Positions 35,197-44,374 of a DNA stretch of 64,000 nt are shown here, piece after piece. This DNA comes from Arthrobacter crystallopoietes. GTDB lineage: Bacteria; Actinomycetota; Actinomycetes; Actinomycetales; Micrococcaceae. The stretch spans positions 744,001-808,000 of the forward strand of contig NZ_CP072014.1 of the NCBI RefSeq assembly GCF_017603825.1, read 5' to 3'. Both the position numbers and the translations under genes were made by a program. Below the pieces are notes generated by a model. That model was not told the origin of the DNA. It made no database searches and was given only the letters and a program-made list of their open reading frames with translations. Each line of letters starts with the position of its first letter. Within the stretch, counting starts at the first letter, position 1.

Positions 35197-36855
35197 ATGG
35201 AAACCATCGACAACCGGCAAACCGTGGACACAGTGACCTTTGAAGTCATCTCCTCAGCCCTGCACTCAATCGCGGAGGAGATGGGCGTGATCCTCAAGCG
35301 CTCCAGTTACAGTCCCATCATCCGCGACATGGACGACTTCTCCTGCGCCCTGTTCACTCCGGACGGGGACCTGGTGGCGCAGGCTGACTACATCCCTGCC
35401 CAACTCGGCGCCATGTCCCTGGTGGTGAAGGCCATCATCGAACGCTGGGAAGGAAAGATCAACGACGGCGACGCGTTCATCTGCAACCACCCGTTCCTTG
35501 GCGCAATGCACCTACCCGACGTCAATGTGGTCACACCCATTTTTGTGGACGGCCGGCTCGAAGGGTGGAGCGGCACCGCGGCACACCATATCGACGTCGG
35601 CGGTGTGAACCCCGGCAGCGAAGGCCCTGAGCTCGAGGATATCTTCGCTGAGGGGCTGATCCTTCCTCCTGTACGGCTGTCCATTGCGGGCACAGAAAAT
35701 CCGGATGTCATCTCCATCATCACCGACAACATCCGCGACCCGCTCAGCACCGTCAGCGACCTGCGGGCACAACGCGCCGCCTGCATCCTGGGCTACCAGC
35801 GGCTGAACGAACTGGCGGAACAGTACGGCATGGACGTGCTCTCTACCGTCATGTCCCGTTCCCTTGACGTTGTAGAGAAAGCGGTTCGCAATTCCCTGCT
35901 GGACCTTCCGGACGGCACCGGCGAAGCCGAAGGGTTCCTGGACGACGATGGCCTCGATGGTCCGCCCACCCGCATCCATGCCAAGGTCAGCAAGACCGGC
36001 GACACACTTACCATTGACCTATCCGGCTCCAGCGCCCAGGTCCGTGGCGCCATGAACGTACCCTGGGCCAGCGCCCGTGCCGGAATCGTCTACGCTGTAC
36101 GCGCTGTAGTGGCCCCGGACTTGGGCGCCAACGATGGACTGCTGCGCGCCGTGAATGTGATTGCGCCCAAGGGCAGCGTCCTCAATCCCGAGGCACCGGC
36201 GGCAGTCTCTATCCGCCACAACACCTGCCAGCGCTTCGCCGACACCCTGATCCGCGCACTGACCGATCTGTGGCCCGATGAATCGGTCGGCAGCAGCACC
36301 GTCAGCTTCTTCTGCATGAACGTGGGCAGCACCTCGCCGGTGACGGGACGCCCGGCGGTGATGGCCGACGTCGTTGGCGGCGGCACCGGAGGAACCAGGT
36401 TCGGTGACGGGGTGGACGGCGTTGACACTTATATGTCCAACGTTGGCGTGATGCCCGCCGAAGTGGTGGAGACGAACTACCGGATCCGGATTTTGAAGAA
36501 CGAGTTTGTGCCCGGATCACAAGGCACCGGAAAGTACAACGGCGGAATGGGGCTGCGCCGCGAATACCAAATCCTGGAACACCCGCAACGCGCCACCTTC
36601 TATGCCGAGCAGACCAACGGCAGCTTCTCGCCTGAGGGCGCGGCCGGCGGCGGGGCCGCGCACGCAACGCGGATCACCCTCATCACTCCGGATGGAACTG
36701 AGCACGAAGTGGCGACGAAGACCTCCACCACGCTTCAGCCCGGCACAGTGGTTCGCGTAGAAACAGCCGGTGGCGGCGGCTTCGGTCCGGCCGCCGAGCG
36801 CCCGGCCGAACTGAAGGCAGCCGATCTGCGTGACGGCCGGCTGGTGCTGGGATGA
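35197..36855 (+). CDS. Hydantoinase/oxoprolinase subunit B (HyuB-like)
   Basis: 552-residue partner of the upstream A subunit. Signatures are LKRSSYSPIIRDMDDFSCALFTPDGDLVAQADYIPAQLGAM (in parts), FICNHPFLGAMHLPDVNVVTPIF and WSGTAAHHIDVGG with a metal-type His-His pair, plus GTGKYNGGMGLRREY near the C-terminus. ATG 35197 begins 2 bp after the A-subunit stop. The last 4 bp overlap the FAD oxidoreductase start, so the three genes are translationally coupled. Confidence 0.92.
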   Translation: METIDNRQTVDTVTFEVISSALHSIAEEMGVILKRSSYSPIIRDMDDFSCALFTPDGDLVAQADYIPAQLGAMSLVVKAIIERWEGKINDGDAFICNHPFLGAMHLPDVNVVTPIFVDGRLEGWSGTAAHHIDVGGVNPGSEGPELEDIFAEGLILPPVRLSIAGTENPDVISIITDNIRDPLSTVSDLRAQRAACILGYQRLNELAEQYGMDVLSTVMSRSLDVVEKAVRNSLLDLPDGTGEAEGFLDDDGLDGPPTRIHAKVSKTGDTLTIDLSGSSAQVRGAMNVPWASARAGIVYAVRAVVAPDLGANDGLLRAVNVIAPKGSVLNPEAPAAVSIRHNTCQRFADTLIRALTDLWPDESVGSSTVSFFCMNVGSTSPVTGRPAVMADVVGGGTGGTRFGDGVDGVDTYMSNVGVMPAEVVETNYRIRILKNEFVPGSQGTGKYNGGMGLRREYQILEHPQRATFYAEQTNGSFSPEGAAGGGAAHATRITLITPDGTEHEVATKTSTTLQPGTVVRVETAGGGGFGPAAERPAELKAADLRDGRLVLG

Positions 36856-38264
36856 CCACCACAACCGCGCCCACTGACCGAGTACAGAGATCCCTGGCCC
36901 ATACGAAATATTCGTCGGTTTGGTTCGAAGGGATCCAGCGCGAACCTGCCAACAAGCTGATCGGGCGGCACAGCTGCGACCTGCTCATTGTCGGCGCTGG
37001 CTTCGGCGGGCTCTGGGCAGCCATGCGCGCGAGAAAGCGTCATCCGGACTGGGCGATCACAGTTGTGGACTCGCACGAAGTCGGCCAGGCGGCGTCTGGC
37101 CGCAATGGCGGATTCGTCTCCTACAGCGTTACTCACGGCCTGGCCAACGCCTTGGCCCGCTGGCCTAAAGAGGCCGACGTGCTGGAGCGGATCGGACTCG
37201 AAAACCTCCGCGGTTTCAAGGCCGAGCTCGATGAAGCCGGCATTGACGGCGGGCTAAGCACCGCAGGCAAACTGCAAGTAGCCCTCAAACCACATGAGCT
37301 GGCAGAGCTGAAGGCGACGGTGGAACCGGCCCGCAGCTTCGGCCGACCACTCGAGCTGCTCTCCGCTGAACAGACACGGGCCCGGATCAATTCACCGTCC
37401 TTCATCGGGAGCGTGTACGACCCGACCGGCACGATGCTGATCGAGCCTTACCGTCTGGTGTGCGGCATGAAGGAGTATCTGGAAGCCCAAGGCGTGGCAT
37501 TCTTCGAGAATTCCCCGGCCGGCTCTCTCTCCGATGCGAACGGGCGAATGGAAGTTTCGACCCCCTACGGCCACATCACCTCCAACCGGGTCATCCTGAC
37601 CACCAGCGCCTTCCCTTCCCTGCTCCGGCGGAACCGCCTCGCCACCGTCCCTGTCTACGACTACGCCTTGGCCACCGAGCCCCTGACCGAAAAGCAGTTC
37701 GCCTCGATCGGCTGGGCAGGCCGCGAAGGACTGACGGATGCAGCCAACCAGTTCCATTACTCGCGCATAACTGCGGACGAGCGGATCCTGTGGGGAGGCT
37801 ACGACGCTGTCTACCACTATGGCAGCCGGATTTCACCGGAGCTCGAACGGCGCCCGGGAACCTTCCGGCTCTTAGCCGAGCAGTTCTTCCAGACGTTCCC
37901 GCAGCTCGAGGTGGACTTCAGCCATGCCTGGGGCGGCGTGATCGATACTTCCACCCGGTTCTCGGCCGCCTACGGCACCGCGTACGGCAACAAGGTCGCC
38001 TACGCCATCGGCCACACCGGCCTCGGTGTGGGCGCCAGCCGCTTCGCAGCGGACACCATGCTGGATTTGCTGGCGAGTGAACGCACTGAACGCACCTCGC
38101 TGTCCATGGTCCGGCGCCCGACCATACCGTTTCCGCCGGAACCGGTACGAGCCGCAGGCATCAACCTCACCCGTTACGAACTGGCCCGCGCCGATCGTAA
38201 TGCCGGTAAACGGGGCTTGTGGCTGAAAACATTGGACGCGCTCGGACTCGGATTCGATTCGTGA
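36852..38264 (+). CDS. FAD-dependent oxidoreductase (PuuB/DAO-like amine oxidase)
   Basis: 470-residue flavoprotein of the D-amino-acid oxidase fold. The Rossmann motif GAGFGG (48-53) is followed by SGRNGGFVS (82-90), typical of PuuB-type gamma-glutamylputrescine oxidases and related enzymes. The C-terminal AIGHTGLGVGASRFAADT closes the FAD site. The ATG overlaps the HyuB-like stop by 4 bp. Expected chemistry is oxidation of a primary or secondary amine to an aldehyde or imine, which fits the aminoaldehyde dehydrogenase encoded next. Confidence 0.87.
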   Translation: MTTTTAPTDRVQRSLAHTKYSSVWFEGIQREPANKLIGRHSCDLLIVGAGFGGLWAAMRARKRHPDWAITVVDSHEVGQAASGRNGGFVSYSVTHGLANALARWPKEADVLERIGLENLRGFKAELDEAGIDGGLSTAGKLQVALKPHELAELKATVEPARSFGRPLELLSAEQTRARINSPSFIGSVYDPTGTMLIEPYRLVCGMKEYLEAQGVAFFENSPAGSLSDANGRMEVSTPYGHITSNRVILTTSAFPSLLRRNRLATVPVYDYALATEPLTEKQFASIGWAGREGLTDAANQFHYSRITADERILWGGYDAVYHYGSRISPELERRPGTFRLLAEQFFQTFPQLEVDFSHAWGGVIDTSTRFSAAYGTAYGNKVAYAIGHTGLGVGASRFAADTMLDLLASERTERTSLSMVRRPTIPFPPEPVRAAGINLTRYELARADRNAGKRGLWLKTLDALGLGFDS

Positions 38265-38606
38265 CGGTCAGTCCGTGCTCACCGTCTCGCCTAAGTGTGA
38301 ATGTGCTGGACAGCCGAACAGGACCAGCGGACTGCGACGTACGCATGGTCATGTACCGATGCAGACAATTGGCGTTGCTGGGTGCAGGCTGGCACACGCC
38401 ACCGAACCCATTACCCCCGGGCTACCTATGTCCCGGGCTGGAGTTCGATGCGCAACCCTTGATCCGCTCATCGTGCCTATTTGGACATCCAAGCAATCCT
38501 CTTCAAATGTAACTTTCAGGTCTCGGACTTCTAACACCGCTAAGGAAGATCAGCTTCCCTAGACAGTCAGCAAAGCAGATGGCACAAATATCGACTCGGA
38601 GCAGAC
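38265..38606. other. Intergenic gap with a possible ABC-ATPase fragment
   Basis: 342 bp between the FAD oxidoreductase and the aldehyde dehydrogenase. No intact gene. The only notable content is a short minus-strand coding fragment near 38490-38537 (separate entry) and, at the 3' end, the presumed promoter and GGAG ribosome-binding site of the dehydrogenase. Confidence 0.55.
38490..38537 (-). pseudogene. Possible N-terminal remnant of an Opp/Dpp-type ABC ATPase
   Basis: Reading leftward from GTG/TTA at 38537, the frame gives LEVRDLKVTFEED, a near-perfect match to the conserved first strand of oligopeptide-type ABC ATPases (LLEVRDLKVTFxTxxG). After that the frame loses all resemblance, with no Walker A. 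It may be a deletion scar from an ABC transporter operon. The fragment is short enough that chance is possible. Confidence 0.3.
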
Positions 38607-40130
38607 ATGATTCAGCAAACTGAACTATCCGGCAAGCACCAGTTTATTGACGGCCGGTACCGCGAAGGCCGCGGCAACGAGACCAAACGGGTCAATCCCG
38701 CCACCGGCGAGCCCGCCGAGATCATCCGCTATGCCAGTACGGACGACGTCGACGACGCGGTCGCCGCGGCCAGACGGGCCTTCGGCACGTGGTCGCGGCG
38801 CACGCCGGCCGAGCGCTCCGACGCACTGCTGAGCCTCGCCGCAGAGCTGGACCGCCGGAGAGACGAAATTGCGGCCGTCGAAACCGCGCAGACCGGCAAG
38901 GCCATCCGCCTGGCCACGGAATTCGATGTCCCGGGCACCATCGACAACGTCTCCTTCTTCGCCGGCGCCGCCCGGCAGCTGCAGGGCCTGGCCGCCGGCG
39001 AATACGGCGCCGGCGGCACGTCGATGATCCGCCGCGAACCCATCGGCGTGATCGGCTCCATCGCCCCCTGGAACTACCCGTTCCAAATGGCCGGCTGGAA
39101 AATCCTGCCCGCCATCGCCGCCGGCAACACCATCGTGCTCAAACCCTCCGAACTCACCCCCGGCACCTCCCTCATCTTTGCCGAAGCCGCCACCGCCGCC
39201 GGCATCCCGGACGGCGTGATCAACATCGTCACCGGCACCGGAACCGTCGCCGGCGAACACCTCGTCAGGCACCCCGACGTGGCCATGACCTCCTTCACCG
39301 GCTCTACCGCCGTCGGACGCAAAATCATGGCCCTCGCCAGCGAAACCGCCAAACGCGCGCATCTGGAACTCGGCGGCAAAGCACCCTTCGTGGTCTTCGA
39401 CGACGCGGATCTCGAAGCCGCCGCCCACGGCGCAGTCGCCGGGTCCATCATCAACGCCGGCCAGGATTGCACCGCCGCCACCCGCGCCTACATCCAGCGC
39501 CCGCTCTTCGACGCCTTCACCGCCCGCGTCGCCGAACTCATGGACCAGGTCATCGTCGGCGACCCCACCGAGGAGGCCACGGACCTCGGCTCGCTGATCA
39601 GCCATGCCCACCGCGACAAGGTCGCCGGTTTCGTCGACCGCGCCCGCGCCAACGGCGCCACCATTCTCGCCGGCGGCCACGCGCCCGGCGGCGACCTTGC
39701 CGCCGGCGCCTACTACCGCCCCACGCTCGTGGCCGGCGCGGCGCAGGACTCCGAGATCGTGCAGGAGGAAGTCTTCGGCCCCGTGCTTACCGCGCTGCCC
39801 TTCGACACGGACGACGAAGCCATCACCCTGGCCAACGACACCCCGTACGGGCTAGCCGCCTCCGCCTGGACCAACGACCTCAACCGCTCCCTGCGCGCCA
39901 GCGCCGAAATCCAGGCCGGCTGCGTCTGGATCAACGACCACATCCCGATCGTCTCCGAAATGCCCCACGGCGGCTTCAAGGCCTCAGGCTTCGGCAAAGA
40001 CATGTCCGCCTACTCGCTCGAGGACTACACCAACACCAAACACGTCATGCTCAGCCGCGACAAAACACCCCACAAAGACTGGCAAAACACGATCTTCCGC
40101 AGCACCAATATGCCGGCGTCCCAGCCATGA
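38607..40130 (+). CDS. Aminoaldehyde dehydrogenase (gamma-aminobutyraldehyde/betaine-aldehyde type)
   Basis: 507-residue NAD(P)-dependent aldehyde dehydrogenase. The cofactor region APWNYPFQMAGWKILPAIAAGN (in parts), general base Glu254 in LELGGK and nucleophile Cys288 in NAGQDCTAATR are all present. NAGQDCTA is characteristic of 4-aminobutyraldehyde dehydrogenases (PatD/PuuC type). The codon use is strikingly GC-rich (runs of GCC/GGC) compared with the aminotransferase gene that follows. Likely reaction: 4-aminobutanal to GABA, downstream of the aminotransferase and/or the FAD oxidase. Confidence 0.9.
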   Translation: MIQQTELSGKHQFIDGRYREGRGNETKRVNPATGEPAEIIRYASTDDVDDAVAAARRAFGTWSRRTPAERSDALLSLAAELDRRRDEIAAVETAQTGKAIRLATEFDVPGTIDNVSFFAGAARQLQGLAAGEYGAGGTSMIRREPIGVIGSIAPWNYPFQMAGWKILPAIAAGNTIVLKPSELTPGTSLIFAEAATAAGIPDGVINIVTGTGTVAGEHLVRHPDVAMTSFTGSTAVGRKIMALASETAKRAHLELGGKAPFVVFDDADLEAAAHGAVAGSIINAGQDCTAATRAYIQRPLFDAFTARVAELMDQVIVGDPTEEATDLGSLISHAHRDKVAGFVDRARANGATILAGGHAPGGDLAAGAYYRPTLVAGAAQDSEIVQEEVFGPVLTALPFDTDDEAITLANDTPYGLAASAWTNDLNRSLRASAEIQAGCVWINDHIPIVSEMPHGGFKASGFGKDMSAYSLEDYTNTKHVMLSRDKTPHKDWQNTIFRSTNMPASQP

Positions 40131-40182
40131 GCTGCCGAAAGATTCTGAAACAAGCTTCCTTACACCCCACTAGGAGATAGCG

Positions 40183-41562
40183 ATGACCGAAACTCTGTAC
40201 AGTACCGAAACCCGCCTCAAAACCGCTGCCCGAGACCACCTCTGGATGCACTTCTCGCCCCAGCCCCAGTCATATGAGGAGCTGCCCATGATCGTGCGCG
40301 GCGACGGCGCCTACGTGTACGACGACGCAGGACGCAAATACCTGGACGGCCTCGCCGGCCTGTTCGTGGTCCAAGTCGGCCACGGCCGGACTGAACTCGG
40401 AGAAGTCATGGCACGGCAAGCCTCCGAACTGGCATTCTTTCCGTTGTGGTCATATGCGAATAAACCGGCAGCAGCACTAGCCGAACGTCTCGCCCACCTC
40501 GCACCGGGCGACTTGAACAAAGTCTTCTTCACAAACAGCGGAAGCGAAGCCGTCGAGTCCGCCTGGAAGCTCGCAAAACAATACTTCCGCCTGATGGGCA
40601 AACCACAGAAGCATAAGGTTCTGTCCAGAACCACGGCCTACCACGGCACCACGCACGGTGCTCTGTCCATTACCGGCATTCCGGAACTGAAGCATGATTT
40701 CGAGCCCCTGGTGCCCTCGACGCACCGTGTTCCGAACACGAACTTCTACCGGGCAGAGCATTACCCGGACGACATTGTGGCATTCGGATTATGGGCTGCC
40801 GATCAAATCGAAGCGCAGATCCTGGCTGAGGGACCGGAATCCGTTGCCGCAGTCTTCCTGGAACCAGTGCAGAACGCAGGCGGGTGTTTCCCGCCACCGC
40901 CAGGATATTTTGAGCGAGTACGCCAGATCTGTGACCAATACGATGTCCTGCTCGTCAGTGATGAAGTCATCTGCGCCTTCGGTCGACTCGGCACATATTT
41001 CGGCGCAGAAAAGTTCGGCTACACGCCCGACATCATCATCTGCGCCAAAGGACTAACCAGCGGCTACGCGCCCATGGGTGCAATGATCGCCTCCGACCGA
41101 TTGTTTGAACCATTTGCCTCAGGAAAATCCTTCTTCAAACACGGCTACACGTTTGGCGGCCATCCCGTTGCCGCCGCCGTTGCCATGGCAAACCTGGACA
41201 TCTTCGAACGAGAAAACATCAACGAAAACGTACTGGACCGGGAAGCTCTGTTCCGGTCCACCCTGGAAAAGCTGCTGGACCTGCCGCTCGTCGGCGATGT
41301 CAGGGGAGACGGATACTTCTACGGCATAGAACTGGTCAAAGACAAAGGAACCAAAGAGACTTTCACGCCCGAAGAAAGCCAACGAATCCTGAAGACCTTC
41401 CTCTCCAAACAACTGTTCGAAAATGGCCTGTACTGCCGCGCGGATGACCGGGGAGACCCTGTCATCCAACTCTCTCCCCCGCTCATCGTCGGGGAATCGG
41501 AATTCAATGAAATGGAACAAATCCTTCGCGCCACACTCACAGCCGCCGAATCACTCCTATAG
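40183..41562 (+). CDS. Class III aminotransferase (putrescine/polyamine:pyruvate type)
   Basis: 459-residue PLP enzyme. Catalytic Lys289 lies in IIICAKGLTSGYAPMG, Asp260 in VSDEVICAFGRLG, and the phosphate-binding motif FTNSGSEAVESAW is at about 116-128. HLWMHFSPQ near the N-terminus is typical of the SpuC-like polyamine/omega-amine:pyruvate group, as is FKHGYTFGGHPVAAAVA. It follows the aldehyde dehydrogenase by 52 bp, with GGAG before ATG 40183. Putrescine plus pyruvate to 4-aminobutanal plus alanine is the simplest proposal. Its base composition is visibly lower in GC than its upstream neighbour, which suggests separate origins. Confidence 0.9.
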   Translation: MTETLYSTETRLKTAARDHLWMHFSPQPQSYEELPMIVRGDGAYVYDDAGRKYLDGLAGLFVVQVGHGRTELGEVMARQASELAFFPLWSYANKPAAALAERLAHLAPGDLNKVFFTNSGSEAVESAWKLAKQYFRLMGKPQKHKVLSRTTAYHGTTHGALSITGIPELKHDFEPLVPSTHRVPNTNFYRAEHYPDDIVAFGLWAADQIEAQILAEGPESVAAVFLEPVQNAGGCFPPPPGYFERVRQICDQYDVLLVSDEVICAFGRLGTYFGAEKFGYTPDIIICAKGLTSGYAPMGAMIASDRLFEPFASGKSFFKHGYTFGGHPVAAAVAMANLDIFERENINENVLDREALFRSTLEKLLDLPLVGDVRGDGYFYGIELVKDKGTKETFTPEESQRILKTFLSKQLFENGLYCRADDRGDPVIQLSPPLIVGESEFNEMEQILRATLTAAESLL

Positions 41563-41579
41563 TTCACCTATCACGCGCC

Positions 41580-41622
41580 GCCCCGAAAGTTGTACTGAGA
41601 ATTTAGTTCAAATTTTCGGGGC
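41580..41622 (+). terminator. Hairpin after the polyamine aminotransferase
   Basis: GCCCCGAAA (41580-41588) pairs perfectly with TTTCGGGGC (41614-41622), with two more pairs after a one-base mismatch. It begins 17 bp after the aminotransferase stop. It also abuts the transposase remnant, so it could alternatively be part of an insertion-sequence end. Confidence 0.5.
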
Positions 41623-41640
41623 AGTTGTGTAAGGGCGCAG

Positions 41641-41721
41641 TTCGACGCCTTGCCGTACCATCTGAAGGAATACATCCGCTGGTACAACAACGAAAGGATC
41701 TCGACAAAGCTCAAGGGATAG
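41641..41721 (+). pseudogene. IS3-family transposase C-terminal remnant
   Basis: The frame reads FDALPYHLKEYIRWYNNERI and then STKLKG before a stop at 41719-41721. WYNNERI-TKLKG is the conserved end of IS3-family (IS150 group) integrase domains, which normally continues LSPVQYR. The rest of the element is missing, so this is a deletion scar marking the left edge of the mobilization-gene segment. Confidence 0.75.
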
Positions 41722-41725
41722 ACTC

Positions 41726-42982
41726 TTACTTCCCTCTTCCGTATGTAGCGATTTGTCGGGCGGGACTGCTCTTGGCCCGCTCCGCGCCCATGGATACCCC
41801 GGTTCGGGTCTTTTTTGCCTTGGCCGCGCCGCTTCCCATGGTGACGGCCGCGCTGGGGTGGGTACCCTCGCCCCGGGCGGCGGCGAGACGGCCACGGATT
41901 TGGGTTTCGTTCGCCCCGCTGTTTTCCAAGGATTCAGCGAACTTCTTGTGGTGTTCGGTTGAGCCGTAGCCGGCGGCCGAGGCGGTTTCTGCTTTTAGTC
42001 CCTGGTCTTGGAGCCGGTTGCTGTCGTTGCCGGTGACGCGGTTTTCGATTTCGCGGCCGATGCCTTCGAGGCGCGCGAAGAGTTCCTTCTCGGCCCGTTC
42101 GTATCGCTGTTCCATTGACGCCGACCGGGAGCCCTTGAAACCACCCTCGGCCAGGAGCTTGGTTTCGTGCATTTCCTTGGCGGCTTTCACGAACGCTGGA
42201 TCCGTGAAGTGCGAGTCGTCGGCACCGTTGACGTTCGCGGTGGTTTCTTTGCGGAGCTGGTCGATGTCGGGACCGTGGATCCCGTCCTTGCCAATGAGGA
42301 ACATGCGTATCTTCACTTCGGCGTCGGCAGCCGCGGCGGCTTTGGGGGTCTTCGCGTTGTGGGCCCGCTGCAATGCCTGTGCCAGCTCCGGGCTGGCCAG
42401 GTATTCAACGGGCACTTGGTGGCGTTCCATTTCAGGGGCGAGTTTCCCGGCCTGTGAGCGGAGTTCTTCGGCGCGGGCCGCTGCGAGCAGCTGCATGGCT
42501 TTTTCGTGTTCGGCGGCGGCCTTGCGGGTCTGTTCCTGGCTGCGCGCCAGCTCCTCCTGCCGGGCCTTTTCGGTCGCGATGGTTTCGATCCCGGATTCGA
42601 GGTAGGCGGTGTCCGCGCCGACGTCGTGGGTGTCGATGCCGTACCGGGTAAGGACTTCCTGACGGATCTTCTCCGACGCCTCCAAGGCTGTCGGGTGGTC
42701 TTTCCAGCCCTCAGCGACAGCATAGGCAGTGGCGATGTCGGCCGGCTGCGCCTTGTCCCACCACTGATCCTTGTGTACGGCGGCGAGTGCCGCGTGCGCT
42801 GCGCTGCGCTCTGCCGCGAGCCGCGTCTGGGCTTCGTGCGCGATCTGGGAGTCCAGGTGTTCCTGCTGCCGCCGGGCTTCCTGCCGGCGGCGTGCCAGGG
42901 TTTCGGCAATACGTGAGGCTAGCAGCAGTGATTGCCGCATACCGTTATCCAGAACGTCGTCGATGCCGTCTGCTTCACTCAT
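41726..42982 (-). CDS. Coiled-coil mobilization-associated protein of unknown function
   Basis: 418-residue, strongly charged, mostly helical protein starting MSEADGIDDVLDNGMRQSLL at ATG 42982, preceded by AAGGGGA. Long Ala/Glu/Arg/Gln runs at about 25-75 and 140-200 predict coiled coils. The C-terminus is Ala/Gly/Lys-rich and basic. It begins 33 bp after the relaxase remnant in the same direction, an arrangement usual for plasmid or ICE accessory proteins encoded beside MobA/TraA relaxases in actinobacteria. I recognise no catalytic domain. It appears intact, but its partner relaxase is not. Confidence 0.65.
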   Translation of the reverse strand: MSEADGIDDVLDNGMRQSLLLASRIAETLARRRQEARRQQEHLDSQIAHEAQTRLAAERSAAHAALAAVHKDQWWDKAQPADIATAYAVAEGWKDHPTALEASEKIRQEVLTRYGIDTHDVGADTAYLESGIETIATEKARQEELARSQEQTRKAAAEHEKAMQLLAAARAEELRSQAGKLAPEMERHQVPVEYLASPELAQALQRAHNAKTPKAAAAADAEVKIRMFLIGKDGIHGPDIDQLRKETTANVNGADDSHFTDPAFVKAAKEMHETKLLAEGGFKGSRSASMEQRYERAEKELFARLEGIGREIENRVTGNDSNRLQDQGLKAETASAAGYGSTEHHKKFAESLENSGANETQIRGRLAAARGEGTHPSAAVTMGSGAAKAKKTRTGVSMGAERAKSSPARQIATYGRGK

Positions 42983-43015
42983 GGGTATTCCCCTTTGCAC
43001 TAGTGACGTGATTTT

Positions 43016-44374
43016 TTATCGGTCGAGGCCCGGCCCGGTGCCGAGCCGGCCGGGCTGGTAGGTTCTCGCCGGTGCCGCCGGGGTTGGTGTTGTGGGCACC
43101 ACCGATCCCGGGCGGATGGGTGCCATGCCGCGCATGGCGATATCCACGGCCCTGGGCTTGACTGACGCTGTGGCGGGCTCCTCTCGGGCTGCTACCGGTA
43201 CGGGTTTGGGCATGGTTGCAGTGAAGGGTGCCAGCTGGTTCTCGACCACTGACCGGATGCGCTGGGCTTCCCGGGTCCGTCCGGATTGGGCGTGCATTTC
43301 GTACACGGCGAAGGCGGTGTTGATCAGCTGCACCATGAGTGCCGTCTGCGCTGCCGTCTTGTCCTTGCTGGACGCTGCCATGAACAACATCGCGGTGCCG
43401 GCGATGGACGGCAGTGCGACGGGCTTGCCGTGCTGCCGCGGTGCCCGCAGCTGGGCTGTGCGGGACAGTTCAGCGGCTGTGGCCGCCAACGGCCCGGGGA
43501 CCGGTTCGAGCCGGTACGACCATGCCGCGAAGGCACCGGAAACTTCCCGGGCGGCTTTAGCCCAGGTGGCGTGATCATCACGCGGGACAGCGCGGAGCCG
43601 GTCCGCTAAAGCGGTCGCGTTGCGCGTGTAGTCCACCCATGCCTGTACCGGTGGTGCCGCCTTCTCCGGACCGGTCCTGGCCACCTTGCGCTTGTTCCGT
43701 GCCGCGGCGTTCCACTCCGCCGCAGCCTCCGTCGCCGCCTGCGGCGAGTCCGGCCATCCTTCACGCAGGGCACCGAGCTTCAGGTCGGAGGCGAGGCTGC
43801 CGCCGCCGAACCAAATAGGCCGCTCCCCCGGTTTCGGCCGCTCGGCAACCGAGTACCCAACGATCACATCCGTCGTGTTCTTCGCGAACCGCGGGCGGAC
43901 CAGCAAGCCGGTGTCGCGGGCCCGGCGGACGAACTCCGCCTCCGTCACGGAAGCGCCGGCGCTGGCACGCACCTTATGGGCCAGCGACGCACGGTGCATC
44001 TCCCGGTCTTCCCGGATGGCGGTGGCTTTCTCGGCGCGCTCGTAGCCACGGGTGGCGTGCACCGTAGAGAGCTGCTCCATGCCGTATTTGATTTCGAGTT
44101 CGCGGCAGGTTTTCTGCGCGCGTTTGTAATCGCCGTGAGTGGCGGCCTTGGTGCCGTCCTCACGGACCAGGGACACCGCGATATGGATGTGGTGGTTGCC
44201 GTTCTCACTGGTGCCGTGGTTGACCGCGGCCCACCGGCAGCGTGCCTTGCCGCTTGTCTCGGTGAAGCCCATGGCGTCCACAAAGTCGTTGGCGATATCG
44301 CCCCACTGCTGGTCCGTAAACGGGCCTTCTTCGGCGCGCACGTTCAACGAGCAGTGCCACGTGCGCTGCCGCTG
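43016..44374 (-). pseudogene. Relaxase/mobilization nuclease, N-terminally truncated
   Basis: The frame carries the relaxase histidine motif NGNHHIHIAVSLVRE (His53, His55 counted from the TTG at 44347) and WAAVNHGTSE ahead of it, followed by a long C-terminal region ending in a Pro/Thr-rich tail. Homology-like reading extends to about 44374 (RTWHCSLNVRAEEGPF), but the usual first 60-100 residues, including the expected catalytic tyrosine, are absent; an in-frame TGA lies at about 44399-44401. The gene is therefore a 5'-truncated relaxase from a mobilizable plasmid or integrative element. ORF 43016-44347 could still be translated from TTG. Confidence 0.75.

Noticed and set aside
38789-40180. 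463-codon plus-strand ORF in another frame of the dehydrogenase
   Set aside because: Arg-rich shadow frame of the very GC-rich aldehyde dehydrogenase gene.
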